Positions 34,111 through 44,479 of a stretch of DNA of 64,000 nt are shown piece after piece. The stretch covers positions 6,525,501 through 6,589,500 of the forward strand of contig NC_051069.1 in NCBI RefSeq assembly GCF_004664715.2, given 5' to 3'. Under the pieces are notes generated by a model. It was not told where the DNA came from, searched no databases, and saw nothing but the letters and a program-made list of their open reading frames with translations. Position 1 is the stretch's first letter. Each line of letters starts with the position of its first letter. A program made the translations under genes and the position numbers. Source of the stretch: Peromyscus leucopus. Lineage: Eukaryota > Chordata > Mammalia > Rodentia > Cricetidae.

Positions 34111-34999
34111 GACTCCTCAGACTTGGCCTCTGAGGAAGCTGCCAGCAGAAGGAAGGGGACTCTAGCATCACAGAACCTCTTTGGAGAATCCCTGATAAAG
34201 AAGCTGGAGCCCAGAGAGGGTCAGCCACCTCCTTGGGTTGACATGAGAAAAACTCCATCTTTTGATGAAGGGTCAGCTTCTTTGGGCAGCTGGATTGTTT
34301 GCCGCCCCCCCCCCCCCCCATCTGACAGACTGGAAGGCTGTAGGGAGTTGGTCAGGGTGCTGGTTTTTATTCCTCCAGCAGGAAACTTGCCCCCGGGGCA
34401 GCCGATAATTCCTGACCCCTACTCTGAGGAAGCAACTGGGCTATCAATGCCATCACTTTCGATGCCAAAAACTTAACAGGGGGTGGGGTGGGAGGAAAAC
34501 GGGCTTTAAACTTAACTCTGAAGCAGTTAAGGTGCCAGCTTCTCTTAGTCAACAAAATTCCCCTAGGATGCCAAGGGTGGTTGGGAACCAATGTCAGAAA
34601 TCAAAAAGAGCAGCCCCCAGCTGCTAGGGGACAGGGCGCCAGGGAGTGTCCCCTCCACCTGCCCACAGCTCATTAGGCCACACTGGAGGTTCATTTCGCA
34701 GGAAGCAACCTCCTGGGCCGAGGGGAGGAGGAGGTGTGAGCCCACAGACTCTGGGCTTGTCTCTCCCCTATCCGGAACTGGTCCCCTTTGCGGGGGCCAA
34801 ACTCTTTCCCTTCTCCTGCCCAGGTGCCGTGGGATCGGAGTGCCAAGCTTAGGAGGCACCCCGAGGTAGCAGCGTGCAGACTGGCCTCCGGGTGCCGCCA
34901 CAGCGCACAAACCGTAGAAGGGCCATATCCTAGACAGGCAATGTCCCGCCACCCCAGCCTCTGCTGCTGTCGAGCCCCGTGGCCCCGGGCGCTACTCAC

Positions 35000-35100
35000 G
35001 GCGAGAGGCTGCGCTGCATGCGGCGGGCAGGATGGACACCGGGACGCAGCGGGGTGCGCGGTGCTCGGCTCAGTTCTTCTCCCGGCGCCCGACGTCCTCC
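35000..35100 (-). other. Dapk2: Dapk2 exon 1 (5' UTR; 5' end approximate)
   Basis: On the minus strand a CTCTCGCC|GTGAGT donor (intron begins at 34999) sits in the CpG island upstream of exon 2. The spacing and orientation fit the Dapk2 first exon. The 3' boundary is read from the donor. The transcription start is not visible: there is no TATA box, and a GC box (GGGGGCGG on the plus strand, 35123-35130) would place it plausibly near 35060-35110. The exon contains an upstream ATG at 35019-35017. Not confirmed by any transcript. Confidence 0.65.
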
Positions 35101-35193
35101 CGCAGAGCCGCCCGGGTGTCGAGGGGGCGGAGCGGCCAGCCCCGTCCCAGGCGCCGGCTGGAGACGTGCCCGGACACTCGACCCGGAGCTCGG

Positions 35194-35208
35194 GGCGCCC
35201 CCTGCTGG
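35194..35208 (-). promoter_or_regulatory. CTCF-like motif in Dapk2 CpG island
   Basis: The plus strand reads GGCGCCCCCTGCTGG. On the minus strand this is CCAGCAGGGGGCGCC, an excellent match to the CTCF core. It would sit at or just upstream of the Dapk2 start, with motif orientation the same as transcription. Occupancy is inferred only. Confidence 0.6.
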
Positions 35209-35259
35209 AACCCCCGCGGGACCGCCCCGAGGTGAGGGCTCGGATGCTCCGGAGACCAG

Positions 35260-36115
35260 CAGGTTCCCTGCATTCTTTCCCAACCTGTCTCTCACATGCT
35301 GTGCCAGCTGGGGGAGGATTAACTTGAGTGAGCTGATGTTCCAGGCACTACACAGCCCGACCCAACTGCCCAGAAAACAGTATCTCTCTGCCCTTCATCA
35401 CCCACCCACGCACACCCACCCTGAGGAAGTCCCACTGCCCCAGCTCCCAGGAAGTGGGAACAGTTCTTTTAGTAGCCTCCAGTGTAGTCATGAGTGATGC
35501 TAGAGAATGAATGGTAACATGTAAAATGCACCCAGAGGAGCACACTGTCCCTCAGTCTTTTCAATACCGAGGCACTGACAGCACCATCCAACTCTGATCA
35601 TTGCCTCTGAGTTTGGGCAGATCCCAGACCTTCACATTTGACCTTTCAGGTCTGTACAGGTTCTGGGGTTCTCCTCGAACACCATGCTACAGAGGGATAG
35701 TTACCATCTGGTGGCTTCTGAAGTCAGTGGGCAGAGAGAAGGACACCCCCTGGTGGTGAGGTGCCACCACAATGGGGAGGTCCTGCATCCTCCAACCAGT
35801 CCCAAATACCTCCTCTCCTGTCTTTAGTGCTGTAGCTGTGTGACAAACCATCCTAGCCTTGCTGATACTAAACAAGTATTTCATTATGCTCCTGCATTCC
35901 TGGAGTCCGCCCTCTAAAAGTCACTCTAGTTCTTTCTTGTCATTTCCCTTCCTATGTTTTACTTATGATTAATATCCACTTTCAACAAGAGCAAAAACAC
36001 TCTCTTGTCCATCTTGAACTAACAGATTACATGCTATCCCAAACCCAATAAAAGCATGTTGAGTGCAAATGCAGTGCCATAAATGAAGAAACCACAGCCG
36101 TCTTGTTCTCTGTTG
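35260..36115. other. Unassigned sequence upstream of Dapk2
   Basis: Repeat-poor sequence immediately 5' of the promoter; the only motif I call is the second CTCF-like site. No exon seen. Confidence 0.5.
35743..35758 (-). promoter_or_regulatory. Second CTCF-like motif upstream of Dapk2
   Basis: The plus strand reads ACACCCCCTGGTGGTG, whose complement contains CCACCAGGGGG. It has the same orientation as the motif 550 bp away but matches the GCGC end less well. Confidence 0.4.
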
Positions 36116-36171
36116 TTCCCAGCAGTAGTTACTTTTCTGCAACAAAACAAAAGCAACTTAAGGAAGGAAAG

Positions 36172-36901
36172 TGTTGTGGAGTATTAGCTTAAGATGTGTT
36201 ACATTCTTGGGCAGGAGAGATGGCTTAGAGGTCAAGAGCACTGACTGTTCTCCCAGAGGTCCTGAGTTCAATTCCCAGCAACCATGTGGCAGCTCACAAC
36301 CATATATAATGAGTTCTGGTGCTCTCTTCTAGCATGCAGATAGAATATTCTATACATAATAAACAAATATTTTTTAAAAAAGACATGTTACATTCTCTTA
36401 TGCTGTGCAGCATTTGTTTAATGATACAAAGATGTGTTGCATTCTTTTATGTTGCATTTGTTTAACTCTGTGAAGCTGTGTTACTGTGCCTGTCTAAAAC
36501 ACCTGATTGGTCTAATAAAGAGTTAAATGCCCAATAGCTAGGCAAGACAGAAAAATAGGTGGGTCTATCAGGTATAAAGAATAAATAGAAGGAGAAATCC
36601 TGGGGGGAGGGGGGATCAAGAAGCAGGAAAAGGAGAAGGAGAGCAGGACTCCAGGGGCCAGTTACCCAGCTACACAGCAAACTGTGGAGTAAGAAGTAAA
36701 GAAAGGTATATAGAAATAGAGAAAGATAAAAGCCCAGAGGCAAAAGATATACAGGATAATTTAAGCTAAGAAAAGCTGGCAAGAAACAAGCCAAGCTAAG
36801 GCCGGGCATTCATAAGTAATAATAAGACTCCGTGTGTGTTTATTTGGGAGCTGGGTGGCAGGCCCCCCAAAAGAGCCAAAGAGTAAAAACAACCAACTAC
36901 A
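36172..36901 (+). mobile_element. Solo LTR (ERV2-type) carrying a B2
   Basis: Starts TGTTGTGGAG and ends CCAACTACA, with GGAAAG before (36166-36171) and after (36902-36907). It contains 'ctgattggtctaataaagag', 'gcccaatagctaggcaagac' and 'taatttaagctaagaaaagc'. No coding potential. This LTR type is common in cricetid genomes as I recall; the family name is not assigned. Confidence 0.8.
36208..36384 (+). mobile_element. B2 SINE inside the LTR
   Basis: Flanked by near-identical 'tgttacattct' copies. Body 'ggagagatggcttagaggtc', tail 'ataataaacaaatatttttt'. Confidence 0.88.
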
Positions 36902-37240
36902 GGAAAGGTTTGTTTTTGGCTCACAGTTCAAGGGTTCAGTCCTTCATGGCAGCAGGAGCATGGGACTGCTGATCACACTGTATTCCCAGTCAGGAAGCAG
37001 AGAAGAGATGAATGCTTGCTCAGCTCTTTCTCCTTTTCATTCAGTCTGGAGCCCAACCCATGGAATGGTACCACTCACATTTGGAGTGAGTCTTCCCCCT
37101 CAGTTAACTCAATCTAGAAACCCCCTCTTGGACATGCCCAGAGGTGTGTGTCCTAGATGAGTCTGTCTTGACAAAATGACAATGAATATTAGCTATCACA
37201 CACCCCGGGAGAAGATGCTAGATAATTACATGCTGATAAC

Positions 37241-37362
37241 CTGGCCAGGTGACGTGCACCTTTAATCTCAGCACCCAAGAGACCCACATAGAAGAATTGC
37301 CTGATCTAAGTAGTTGAAAACCATCCTAGGCAACATAGCAAGAGACCATCTTAAGAAAGAAA
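37241..37362 (+). mobile_element. B1 SINE, old
   Basis: 'ggccaggtgacgtgcacctt' to 'agcaagagaccatcttaag'. Confidence 0.6.
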
Positions 37363-37512
37363 TAGCCAGGTGGTGGTGGTGCATGCCTTTAATCCCAGCA
37401 CTTGGGAGGCAGAGGCAGGCAGATCTCTGTGAGTTTGAGGCCAGCCTGGTCTCCAAAGCGAGTTCCAGGAAAGGCGCAAAGCTACACAGAGAAACCCTGT
37501 CTCGGAAAAAAA
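37363..37512 (+). mobile_element. B1 SINE (cricetid-type arm)
   Basis: Near-consensus; 'ggaaaggcgcaaagctacac' in the right arm. Its A-tail passes into a GGAA array. Confidence 0.95.
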
Positions 37513-37514
37513 AA

Positions 37515-37588
37515 AAGGAAGGAAGGAAGGAAGGAAGGAAGGAAGGAAGGAAGGAAGGAAGGAAGGAAGGAAGAAAGAGAAAGAAAGT
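37515..37588 (+). repeat. (GGAA)n microsatellite
   Basis: About 14-15 perfect GGAA units, then AAAG units; seeded by the preceding B1 tail. Confidence 0.95.
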
Positions 37589-37729
37589 CAGGTGGTAGTG
37601 ACACCTTTAATTCTAGCTCTTGGGAGGCAGAGGCAGGCAGATCTCTGTGAATTCAAGGCCAGCCTGGTCTACAGAGTGAACTCCTACACAGAGAAATCCT
37701 GTCTCAGAAAAAAAAAAAAAAAAAAAAAG
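37588..37729 (+). mobile_element. B1 SINE with right-arm deletion
   Basis: 'tcaggtggtagtgacacctt' to a 20-A tail; part of 'ttccaggacagccagg' is missing. Confidence 0.85.
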
Positions 37730-37744
37730 GCCAGGGCTAGAGCC

Positions 37745-37897
37745 CATGTTGGACAGCTCACAAGCCCTGTAATTCCAGCTCTAGGGGATTGATACTCTCT
37801 TCTGACCTCCAAAGGCATCTGCACTCACACATGCACTTGCCAACACAGACATACACATATACACACAATTAAAAAGAAAATAAATCTTAAAAAAATT
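37745..37897 (+). mobile_element. B3 SINE, 5' truncated
   Basis: Begins mid-element ('acagctcacaagccctgtaa') and ends 'gaaaataaatcttaaaaaaa'. Confidence 0.7.
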
Positions 37898-37979
37898 AGA
37901 CATTGGATAGACAAATATGTAATGAATTTTAACAACTACTACTCATCATATATCTTCTAAAATGTGCCTTCCCAAGCCT

Positions 37980-38095
37980 TTACTTGGAGTATTCTACTTA
38001 TGTTATTCTCCCATTTTACAGATAGGGTAACCGAGACATAGGGCAGTTAATTTTTCCCAAGTTCACACAACATGAGGGATCGAGCTGTGATATAA
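37980..38095 (+). repeat. MIR-like SINE
   Basis: 'cccattttacagatagggta' and 'ccaagttcacacaacatgag'. Confidence 0.5.
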
Positions 38096-38179
38096 ATCTT
38101 GCCTAGTCACCTCCATAGCCCACGTTTTTCTTCCTCCCAATGTCTGACATTAACTGAAACTTCCACATCTCTTTGTTGC

Positions 38180-38320
38180 TTTCAAGACAGGGTTTCTTTG
38201 CACAGCCCTGGCTGTCCTGGATCTCCCTCTGCAGCCCCAACCAACCTCAAACACAGAGATTCACCTGCCTCTGCCTCCAGAGTGCTAGGATTAAATATGT
38301 GCACCACAACACCTAGCCCA
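38180..38320 (-). mobile_element. B1 SINE
   Basis: 'ttcaagacagggtttctttg' to 'ccacaacacctagccc'. Confidence 0.85.
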
Positions 38321-38349
38321 ACATTTCTTTTTATTTATTATTAGTTTAA

Positions 38350-38494
38350 TTTTATTGTTCAAGACAAGGTTACTCTGTGTAGGCCTGGCTATCCTGGAAC
38401 TCTCTTTGTAGACCAGGCTGGTCTCAAATTCAGAGATCTACCTGCCTCTGCTTTCCGAGTGCTGGGATTAAAGGTGTGCACCACCATGCTTTGC
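38350..38494 (-). mobile_element. B1 SINE
   Basis: 'aagacaaggttactctgtgt' to 'aaaggtgtgcaccaccatgc'; tandem with the previous reverse B1. Confidence 0.88.
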
Positions 38495-38974
38495 CCAACA
38501 TCTCTAAAATAGGGTTACTTCCGGCCATGTGCTAAAAAGCCCTCATGCCCTGACCTCATCCTGCATCTTTTACATTAAGATCTCTAGGATAGGTTTGGTA
38601 CATCATTGCTGAACTATCAGGAGATTCCATGGCACAGGCTGGGGACCACTGTACCCCTGTTTCAGAGACCTGGAGAAATGAATGCATCTTCCAAACTGCC
38701 AACACACTGAGCGCTTGCTTTGTGCAAGATGCTCTAAGGGGCTCTAATGGGAGCATTGGAGGAGCTGGAAGTTTCTATAGGAAGACAACACAAGCCCGTG
38801 CATGGGTAAAGGGGTCCCAGGGGCAGGCAGCAAAGGGTAGCCACAACTGGGCTGTGCCAACTGATGAGTTGACAGACCCTGATGGCCTCCTGCAGAGAGA
38901 CAGTGTAGGGATGAAGCTGGTGTGGGGGCTGGGATGACACTGGGGTTCGCTTATGTGACGCAAGGTATGAGAGC

Positions 38975-39105
38975 AAAATGAAGGACTAAGTATAAGTACA
39001 AGCTTGGAGTTTACTGGCTGTGACCTCAGATGAGTGACTTGATTTCTCTGTACGTCATCCCCAGAAGTCAAATGGAGCTAAAAATAGCATGTTCGGTTAG
39101 TTTTC
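38975..39105 (+). repeat. MIR-like SINE
   Basis: 'actggctgtgacctcagatg' then 'agtgacttgatttctctg', close to the MIR core. Confidence 0.5.
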
Positions 39106-39184
39106 AACACCTCTGAAAGTCTGAGGTCAGTGCCTGGCCCTCCATTACGGCTTCAGCGAGCGTTAGCTACCTCTGTTGTTCTGT

Positions 39185-39300
39185 AAATGTCTGGGTGTGA
39201 GCTCCCTTGGGGAGAAGGTACATCTTATTCACCTTTGCACCCACTCCACACCCACCCTGCCCAGAGCAGAGTCTAAGGAAGTACCAAATAAAGTCTGCCA
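39185..39300 (+). repeat. L2 3' end
   Basis: 'gagctcccttggggagaagg' and 'tacatcttattcacctttgc'. Confidence 0.5.
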
Positions 39301-40121
39301 TGTAGACGTCTTGGCAATGGGTCCAGTGATGACTGACACCTCTCCTACCAGTCAGATCAGGGGACTCTCCACAGCTGGTCCACTGCTGGGGTGGTGCAGT
39401 CAGGAAGCCTCCTCTTCCCAAGGGTGACCTGGTGACCTGGCTTTCTAGCCCTGCCTGCCCAGCCCATGCCCTCTGCACTTCTACGCCCAGCCATACAGAA
39501 CCCGAGTGTGGAGCAAGCTTCAACAGAGCTCTTCCTGCTTCCTCATGAGGGAGGTCCGGTGGCTTTTGTAACTACAACCTTGCTGGACTGGGCAAAGTCT
39601 TGAGCCCACCGTAGGAAGGGCAAGAGAGAGGAAAGAAAGGAGCTGGCGTCTGGGAGGCTTGGAGGATGGAGATTCACTTTGCAAGCATCGCACTACACTT
39701 GTAGGTTACTGACTGGGCGAGAGGTGGAGGTCCGGTGTTAGCAAGGGTCCCTTGAGAGGACTGGAGAGAAAGGGAGACCTGGAGTCCAGCTTGAAAGAAG
39801 AGCTGTGTTAGCAGGAAGGACCAGAAGAGAACAAGGGGGTGTGGAAAAGGGGAACCTCTGTGTATGTGTAAAGGACTGTGGGTGTGAAGCCACCCATCAC
39901 GGCCTGCCCGGATTTCCTGACCAGCAGAGGGGCCACAGTGAGGGATCTTGACCCACACATTTGCCTTCTACTAAGGGCAGAGTCTGGTGATATGGTACTT
40001 AGCCAAGGCCCCAACCTATGGCTACCCACTGATGAGTTTAGGCTGAGAAGTCACACAGTCCTGTTTGTATCCTGCCTCATCTGTGAAATGAGAATAACTA
40101 CACCTTCAGGGCTGATGTTAG

Positions 40122-40213
<92 letters not shown>

Positions 40214-41685
40214 CCAAACACTTGAAAAAGCAGTAATACAAATGTCAAATGTCAGCTTCCCTTCCCTGACCCAAGGTCCCCCACCTTGAGACACTCTGAC
40301 TCTGCACATCTCTCTCCAGCCATGCTCCTTCCTCCACCTCAGAAATATTTCTTCTTTTCTCCATCTATCCAGGTCTCAGTGGTGACCTGAGTCCACCTCA
40401 TGCATTCAGACCTTTCTCGGTGCCCACCGCTGGTACCCTGAGCTGCTCCCATGGAGAAATGAAGCACTAACATGGGGTCGGGGGCTCAGAGACAAGCAGA
40501 GGGGGTACCCTAGGAAAAGATGCACGAATTCTGCATTCTGGGGCCAGGCCAGGGTCTGGACAGAGCCCAGCAGGAGCCCAGAGATCGGAGAGAAGGGTGT
40601 TGAGTACCCGGAAAGGAACAGTAGGGATGCTCCCCGCCCCGCCCCCCACGACGGAAACTCTTCCCTGAATTCAGTCCTAATGCAAAGCAGATGATACTGC
40701 ACCTTCCTGCGTTTGCTAGCAGGTTCTTGACTCCTGTTATCACCCTTCCACACACTGTGAGATCCACCCGAGGCCTTTTTTGGATCCACATGGGAAGGCC
40801 AGAAAGGACAGCATTTCCTTCCCAGCCGCACCTGATGAGGGCTGATGACTTTAGGATGGCTCCTTCCACACCCTTGACTGACCCTTGATCCCTGTGTGTC
40901 CTGACTCTCCCCCTCAAAGCCCGGTTCTGCCCTCCTGAGTCTGCATGACGACAACATATGAACCCACCCAGGCCCTGACCCCACAAAATACAGCTGCATC
41001 CTGGAAAATGATGTCCACCCTCTTACCGTGGCCTCTGTCCCAAACAGGAGGGGGCCTCTGCCCTCTCCTCTTCAGACCTGTTCTCTGGGCTAAAGGACCC
41101 AGGTTCCCTCGTCCCTTTCCTTTCGTGGGAGCTCCCTGACCTCTCAGTCTTGGTTCCCATCATTCCATCCACACAGAACATTTTCATCCTTCAACCCAGA
41201 TCATATCAACAGATGGAGAGTTCATCGAACCAGCTTCCAAATATTTCCTTTAATCCCCATGCTGAATACTTTTTAGAGCAAAATTATTGTGTTTTCTATT
41301 ATACAGTGGGGAAATAGAAAATTGAAGAATGTAGCAAATACTTGCATTTATTGGAGCTGTCCAATTTCTAATCCCCCTTCCTATTTGGGTGTGTTACAGG
41401 TCAGCTAGGATTATGAGACCCGATCTCAGGGCAGGGGGCAGGGGTGGGGAGGACACCAAGTGACAAGTAGAATTAATCTTTAAAAATACCGTCAAGTGAT
41501 ATCACTATGAAATATTAGAACATTAAGGATAGACAAAATATTTTAAAGGAATTAAGAAGGAAAAGGCATTTTATATTAAAAATACAAATTTAGACCACCA
41601 GCTAACTTTTAATTCTTAGAATCACCCTATGGACCAATTATTAAATGATTTAACCATAGGCACAGATCAAAATGTCATACAATTT
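39300..41685. other. Mostly unassigned intergenic sequence
   Basis: Contains a MIR trace (about 40005-40120), a CT/CA microsatellite (40125-40212) and otherwise unique-looking DNA. The longest reading frames (up to 197 codons, minus strand, 40406-40999) lack family resemblance and splice context. Confidence 0.5.
40125..40212 (+). repeat. (CT)n(CA)n compound microsatellite
   Basis: A perfect CT tract switches to a perfect CA tract at about 40165. Confidence 0.97.
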
Positions 41686-41687
41686 TT

Positions 41688-41888
41688 TAAGATAGAGTCT
41701 CATGTAGACCAGGCTAGCCTCCAACTTCATATCCCTAAGATCATCTTGAACTTCTGATCCCCCAGAGCTGTAGGATTACAGATGGGCATCATCATGCCCA
41801 GTTTATCTGACTAGGGGTCAAACCCAGGGTGTTGTCCATGCCAGGCAATGGACTAAGCAGTCTAACAATTAAGCCACACCCCCAGCCC
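41688..41888 (-). mobile_element. B4 SINE (B1-ID fusion)
   Basis: B1 half 'gtagaccaggctagcctcca'; ID half 'aattaagccacacccccagc'. Confidence 0.7.
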
Positions 41889-41960
41889 AAAATACCATAA
41901 TAAAAACCCTTAACAATGAAGAAAACGCATGAAGCCCTAGGACCAACCCCCCGTGCTCAC

Positions 41961-42113
41961 AAACCAGACATGGTGGTGCACACCTGCAATCCCACTGCTC
42001 TGGAGGTGGAGACAGGAGGATCTCAAGTTCCAGCTGATCCTAGGGATATCAAGTTTGAGGCCATCCTGGGCTAGGTGAGACCCTATATGAAAAAGAAAAG
42101 AAAAGAAAAAGTC
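41961..42113 (+). mobile_element. Old B1-type SINE
   Basis: 'ccagacatggtggtgcacac' with an AAAAG-repeat tail. Confidence 0.7.
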
Positions 42114-42235
42114 TAGAATTTTTTCTTGGAACATTTCTGTAATTCTGAAAATTTTCAACATCAAGGAAAACAGAATTTAGAAACTATGAGAAAAAACAAA
42201 ATTAAAAATCATTGAAGGTGGTTGCTTTAGAAAGT

Positions 42236-42440
42236 GTCTTGGTCTGTCTGGGTTGCTACAATGAAATGCCATAAACTAAGTAGCTTCTAAACAGTAGAGA
42301 TGTTACAGCTCAGGGGATAGGCAACGCTAAGCTGAGGGTCCCGGCAGATTTTGTGTCTGGAGAGAGCCCACTTACTTGTTCATACATGGTGCCTTCTTAC
42401 CAATGCTGGCATGGACAAGGAAGTCCTCTGGGACCTTTTT
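42236..42440 (+). repeat. Ancient mammalian interspersed repeat
   Basis: 'tggtctgtctgggttgctac' then 'aatgaaatgccataaacta' and 'ggtgccttcttaccaatgct' match a repeat class common in all mammals. Family not assigned. Confidence 0.45.
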
Positions 42441-42489
42441 AAAACACGTTTCTTTAATTTCATCTTTGACAATTGCTTTCTGTCTGTGT

Positions 42490-42692
42490 GTGTGTGTACA
42501 GCGTATTACCTACATGTGTGCCTGTGCACCACATGGCTGCCTGGTGCCTTCAGAGGCCAAAAGAGGGTGCTGGATCCCCTGGAACTGGAGTTACAGGCAT
42601 TTGTGGGCCACCATGTGGACACTGGGAATCAAACCCAGGTCCTCTGGAAGGACAGTCAGTGATGCCCACACAGAACCATCTCTCCAGCCTTT
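42490..42692 (-). mobile_element. B3 SINE
   Basis: 'ctggatcccctggaactgga' to 'ccatctctccagcct'. Confidence 0.9.
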
Positions 42693-43339
42693 CACAATTT
42701 TATAGATGTATATAATGTGTACATTATATTTGATTATATCTCTCCTCTACTCTCTCTTCTCTCTCCTCTGGACATCCCCAATGAATCCTCCCTCCTCCTC
42801 CTTTTCTTTGGTTATTAATCTGAGTCCGCTGAATGCTGCCTGCATGGAGATGAATGTGGGGCCACCCACTGGATCATGGGCAACCGACTAGTGGCCTCTC
42901 CTTTCCCCGGCAGCCATCGACTGCCAAAGGCCCTCAACTAGGGGTGGTGCCGTGTGAGCCCCACTCCTTCTGGGGCCTTTTTAAACAAGAGCACTCATCT
43001 TTTATAAGGATGTGCTCTGCCTTCGTGACCTATTCACCTCCTACAGCCCCCCCCCCCCTCGTTGTTACTTTGAGGATTCAGCTTGTGAAAGGATACAACA
43101 GTGAATAATACAGGCATGGGCACAAGGGAAGACTTTTTCCAGTTTGCATTTCCTACGGTGGAAGCTTTTCCTCTTTTCCCACGTTTCCATGTTACTTTTA
43201 TAACTAAAGAGAACAAGGTTAATCAAGCAAAATAGTCACACTAAAGGCTGTGCTAAAAAGAGTAAGCTTATACCCATGGAGACCTCCTCACTCCAGAGAA
43301 GAACTAAGAAGTAATGTGCTTAATGCCCATAATGAATGA

Positions 43340-43340
<1 letters not shown>

Positions 43341-43422
<82 letters not shown>
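43341..43422 (+). repeat. (TG)n microsatellite
   Basis: Two long perfect TG tracts separated by 'tatgtgg'. Confidence 0.97.
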
Positions 43423-43429
43423 GCCAGAT

Positions 43430-43530
43430 GTCAGCTCCGGGGATCTTCCTCTATCGTGCTCTCTCTTACATTTTTGAGATATGGTCTCTCCCTGAACCTG
43501 GAGCTCATCATTTTAGCTGACCATTGAGCT
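43430..43530 (-). mobile_element. B4A SINE fragment
   Basis: 'tttttgagatatggtctctc' and 'cctgaacctggagctcatc'. The preceding (TG)n is its expanded tail. Confidence 0.55.
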
Positions 43531-43607
43531 CTAGGATCTCCCTGTCTCTGTCCCCACCCCAGCCCTACCGTTACAAGTATATGCTGCTATGTCTAGACTT
43601 TTCTTTC

Positions 43608-43707
43608 CTTTTCTTCTGCGACAGGGTTTCACTGTTGTCCTGGCTGGCCTGGAACTTGCTGCCTTCTGATGCCAGGATTAAAGGTGTACACCATCTTGTC
43701 CAGCCTG
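43608..43707 (-). mobile_element. B1 SINE with internal deletion
   Basis: 'gcgacagggtttcactgttg' to 'aaaggtgtacaccatcttg'. Confidence 0.75.
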
Positions 43708-43867
43708 CACACCTAGTTTTATGGGGTTTGGGGGTCTAATTCAGGAGGCACTGCTGCCCTTTGCTCTCCCCATGCTCCATCATTAATGGATGCAGAGGTA
43801 CAACTTGTTTTGCTAACAGTCTTTCATTCCTGCTCCGCAGCTCTTACAATCGCATTCCATTCTGTTT

Positions 43868-43960
43868 ATTTACTTTTGAGGTATTGGGAGTGGAATCCGG
43901 GGTCTCACTCATGTAGACAAGTGCTCGACCATTAAATTATTTTTTAACCCAACCCTTGTA

Positions 43961-44001
<41 letters not shown>

Positions 44002-44105
44002 GAGACCTGGTCTCACTAAATTACCACACGGGCCTTGAGTCCACTGTTAGACCAGGTGGGTCTTGAACTCTTGATCTCTATGCCTCAGCATTCCTAGTAG
44101 CTGGC
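43868..44105 (-). mobile_element. B4-type SINE with (TTA)n
   Basis: ID-like part 'ggaatccggggtctcactca' at the left; a TTA array at 43966-44000; B1-like part 'tctcactaaattaccacacg'. Order partly disrupted. Confidence 0.45.
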
Positions 44106-44139
44106 CTGCCAGCTAGGCTTAGTTCAGGATATTGTATTC

Positions 44140-44207
44140 TTTTTCTAGATTTATTTATTTTATTTATTTCTAGATTTATTTATTTATTTTATAAGTGTTT
44201 TGCCCAA

Positions 44208-44246
<39 letters not shown>

Positions 44247-44408
44247 TCACATGAGTGCCTGGTGCCCAAGGAGGGCAGAAGAGAGCACAGAACCCTTGGA
44301 ACTGAACTTTCAGGTAGTTGGGAGCCACCATGCGGGTGCTGGGAACCAAACCAGGGTCTTCTGCAATGGCCTCAAGTGCTCTTAACCACTGAGTGTCCTC
44401 TCCATCCC
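44140..44408 (-). mobile_element. B3 SINE with (TG)n
   Basis: A TG array at 44210-44244 lies inside, followed by 'gcgggtgctgggaaccaaac' and 'cactgagtgtcctctcc'. Confidence 0.8.
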
Positions 44409-44479
44409 CAGTATTATTTTTCTAAATATTTCTAGGAGAAAAATGATCAAGTGTTGTCCTTTTTTTTTTTCAGTGGCTG

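Larger units (their letters stand above)
27400..34999 (-). other. Dapk2: Dapk2 intron 1
   Basis: This 7.6-kb intron is bounded by the exon 1 GTGAGT donor and the exon 2 TTTCAG acceptor. It holds a URR1-like repeat, several SINEs, a nested LTR, old L1/MIR/L2 pieces and a large compound satellite (33453-34110). The stretches 29680-31145, 32570-33110 and 34115-34830 look unique and are the best places to look for intronic enhancers. I see no further exon. Confidence 0.7.
27375..35019 (-). other. Predicted spliced uORF of Dapk2 (35019-35000 joined to 27399-27375)
   Basis: If exon 1 is spliced to exon 2 as predicted, the ATG at 35019 opens a 14-codon upstream frame, MQRSLSPIVWSRPR. Its TGA (27377-27375) overlaps the main ATG (27378-27376) in the tetranucleotide ATGA. 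That geometry is known to allow termination-reinitiation and usually lowers main-frame translation. The splice and the uORF are inference from the genomic sequence; no transcript was available. Confidence 0.5.
34830..35245 (-). promoter_or_regulatory. Dapk2: CpG island, Dapk2 promoter
   Basis: This is the one stretch of the window with dense CpG and high GC, and it stands out sharply from CpG-poor surroundings. It contains a GC box at 35123-35130, a GACGTC CRE-type core at 35091-35096, the exon 1 donor, and a strong CTCF-like motif at 35194-35208. A TATA-less CpG promoter is usual for the DAPK family. A possible plus-strand donor (GAG|GTGAGG at about 35230) hints at divergent transcription, but only weakly. 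Confidence 0.8.
36115..37202 (+). repeat. URR1-like repeat interrupted by an LTR
   Basis: The left part is at 36115-36171 ('gttacttttctgcaacaaaa'). It continues at 36902 ('gtttgtttttggctcacagt', 'cagttaactcaatctagaaa', 'atattagctatcacac'). Confidence 0.55.

Noticed and set aside
34788..35497. 172-179 codon plus-strand frames across the CpG island
   Set aside because: GC-rich DNA lacks stop codons by composition. The frames are not supported by a family match and are antisense to Dapk2 exon 1. A divergent non-coding transcript is possible but unproven.
40406..40999. 197-codon minus frame
   Set aside because: No recognisable domain and no splice or promoter context; moderately GC-rich unique sequence makes this length unsurprising.
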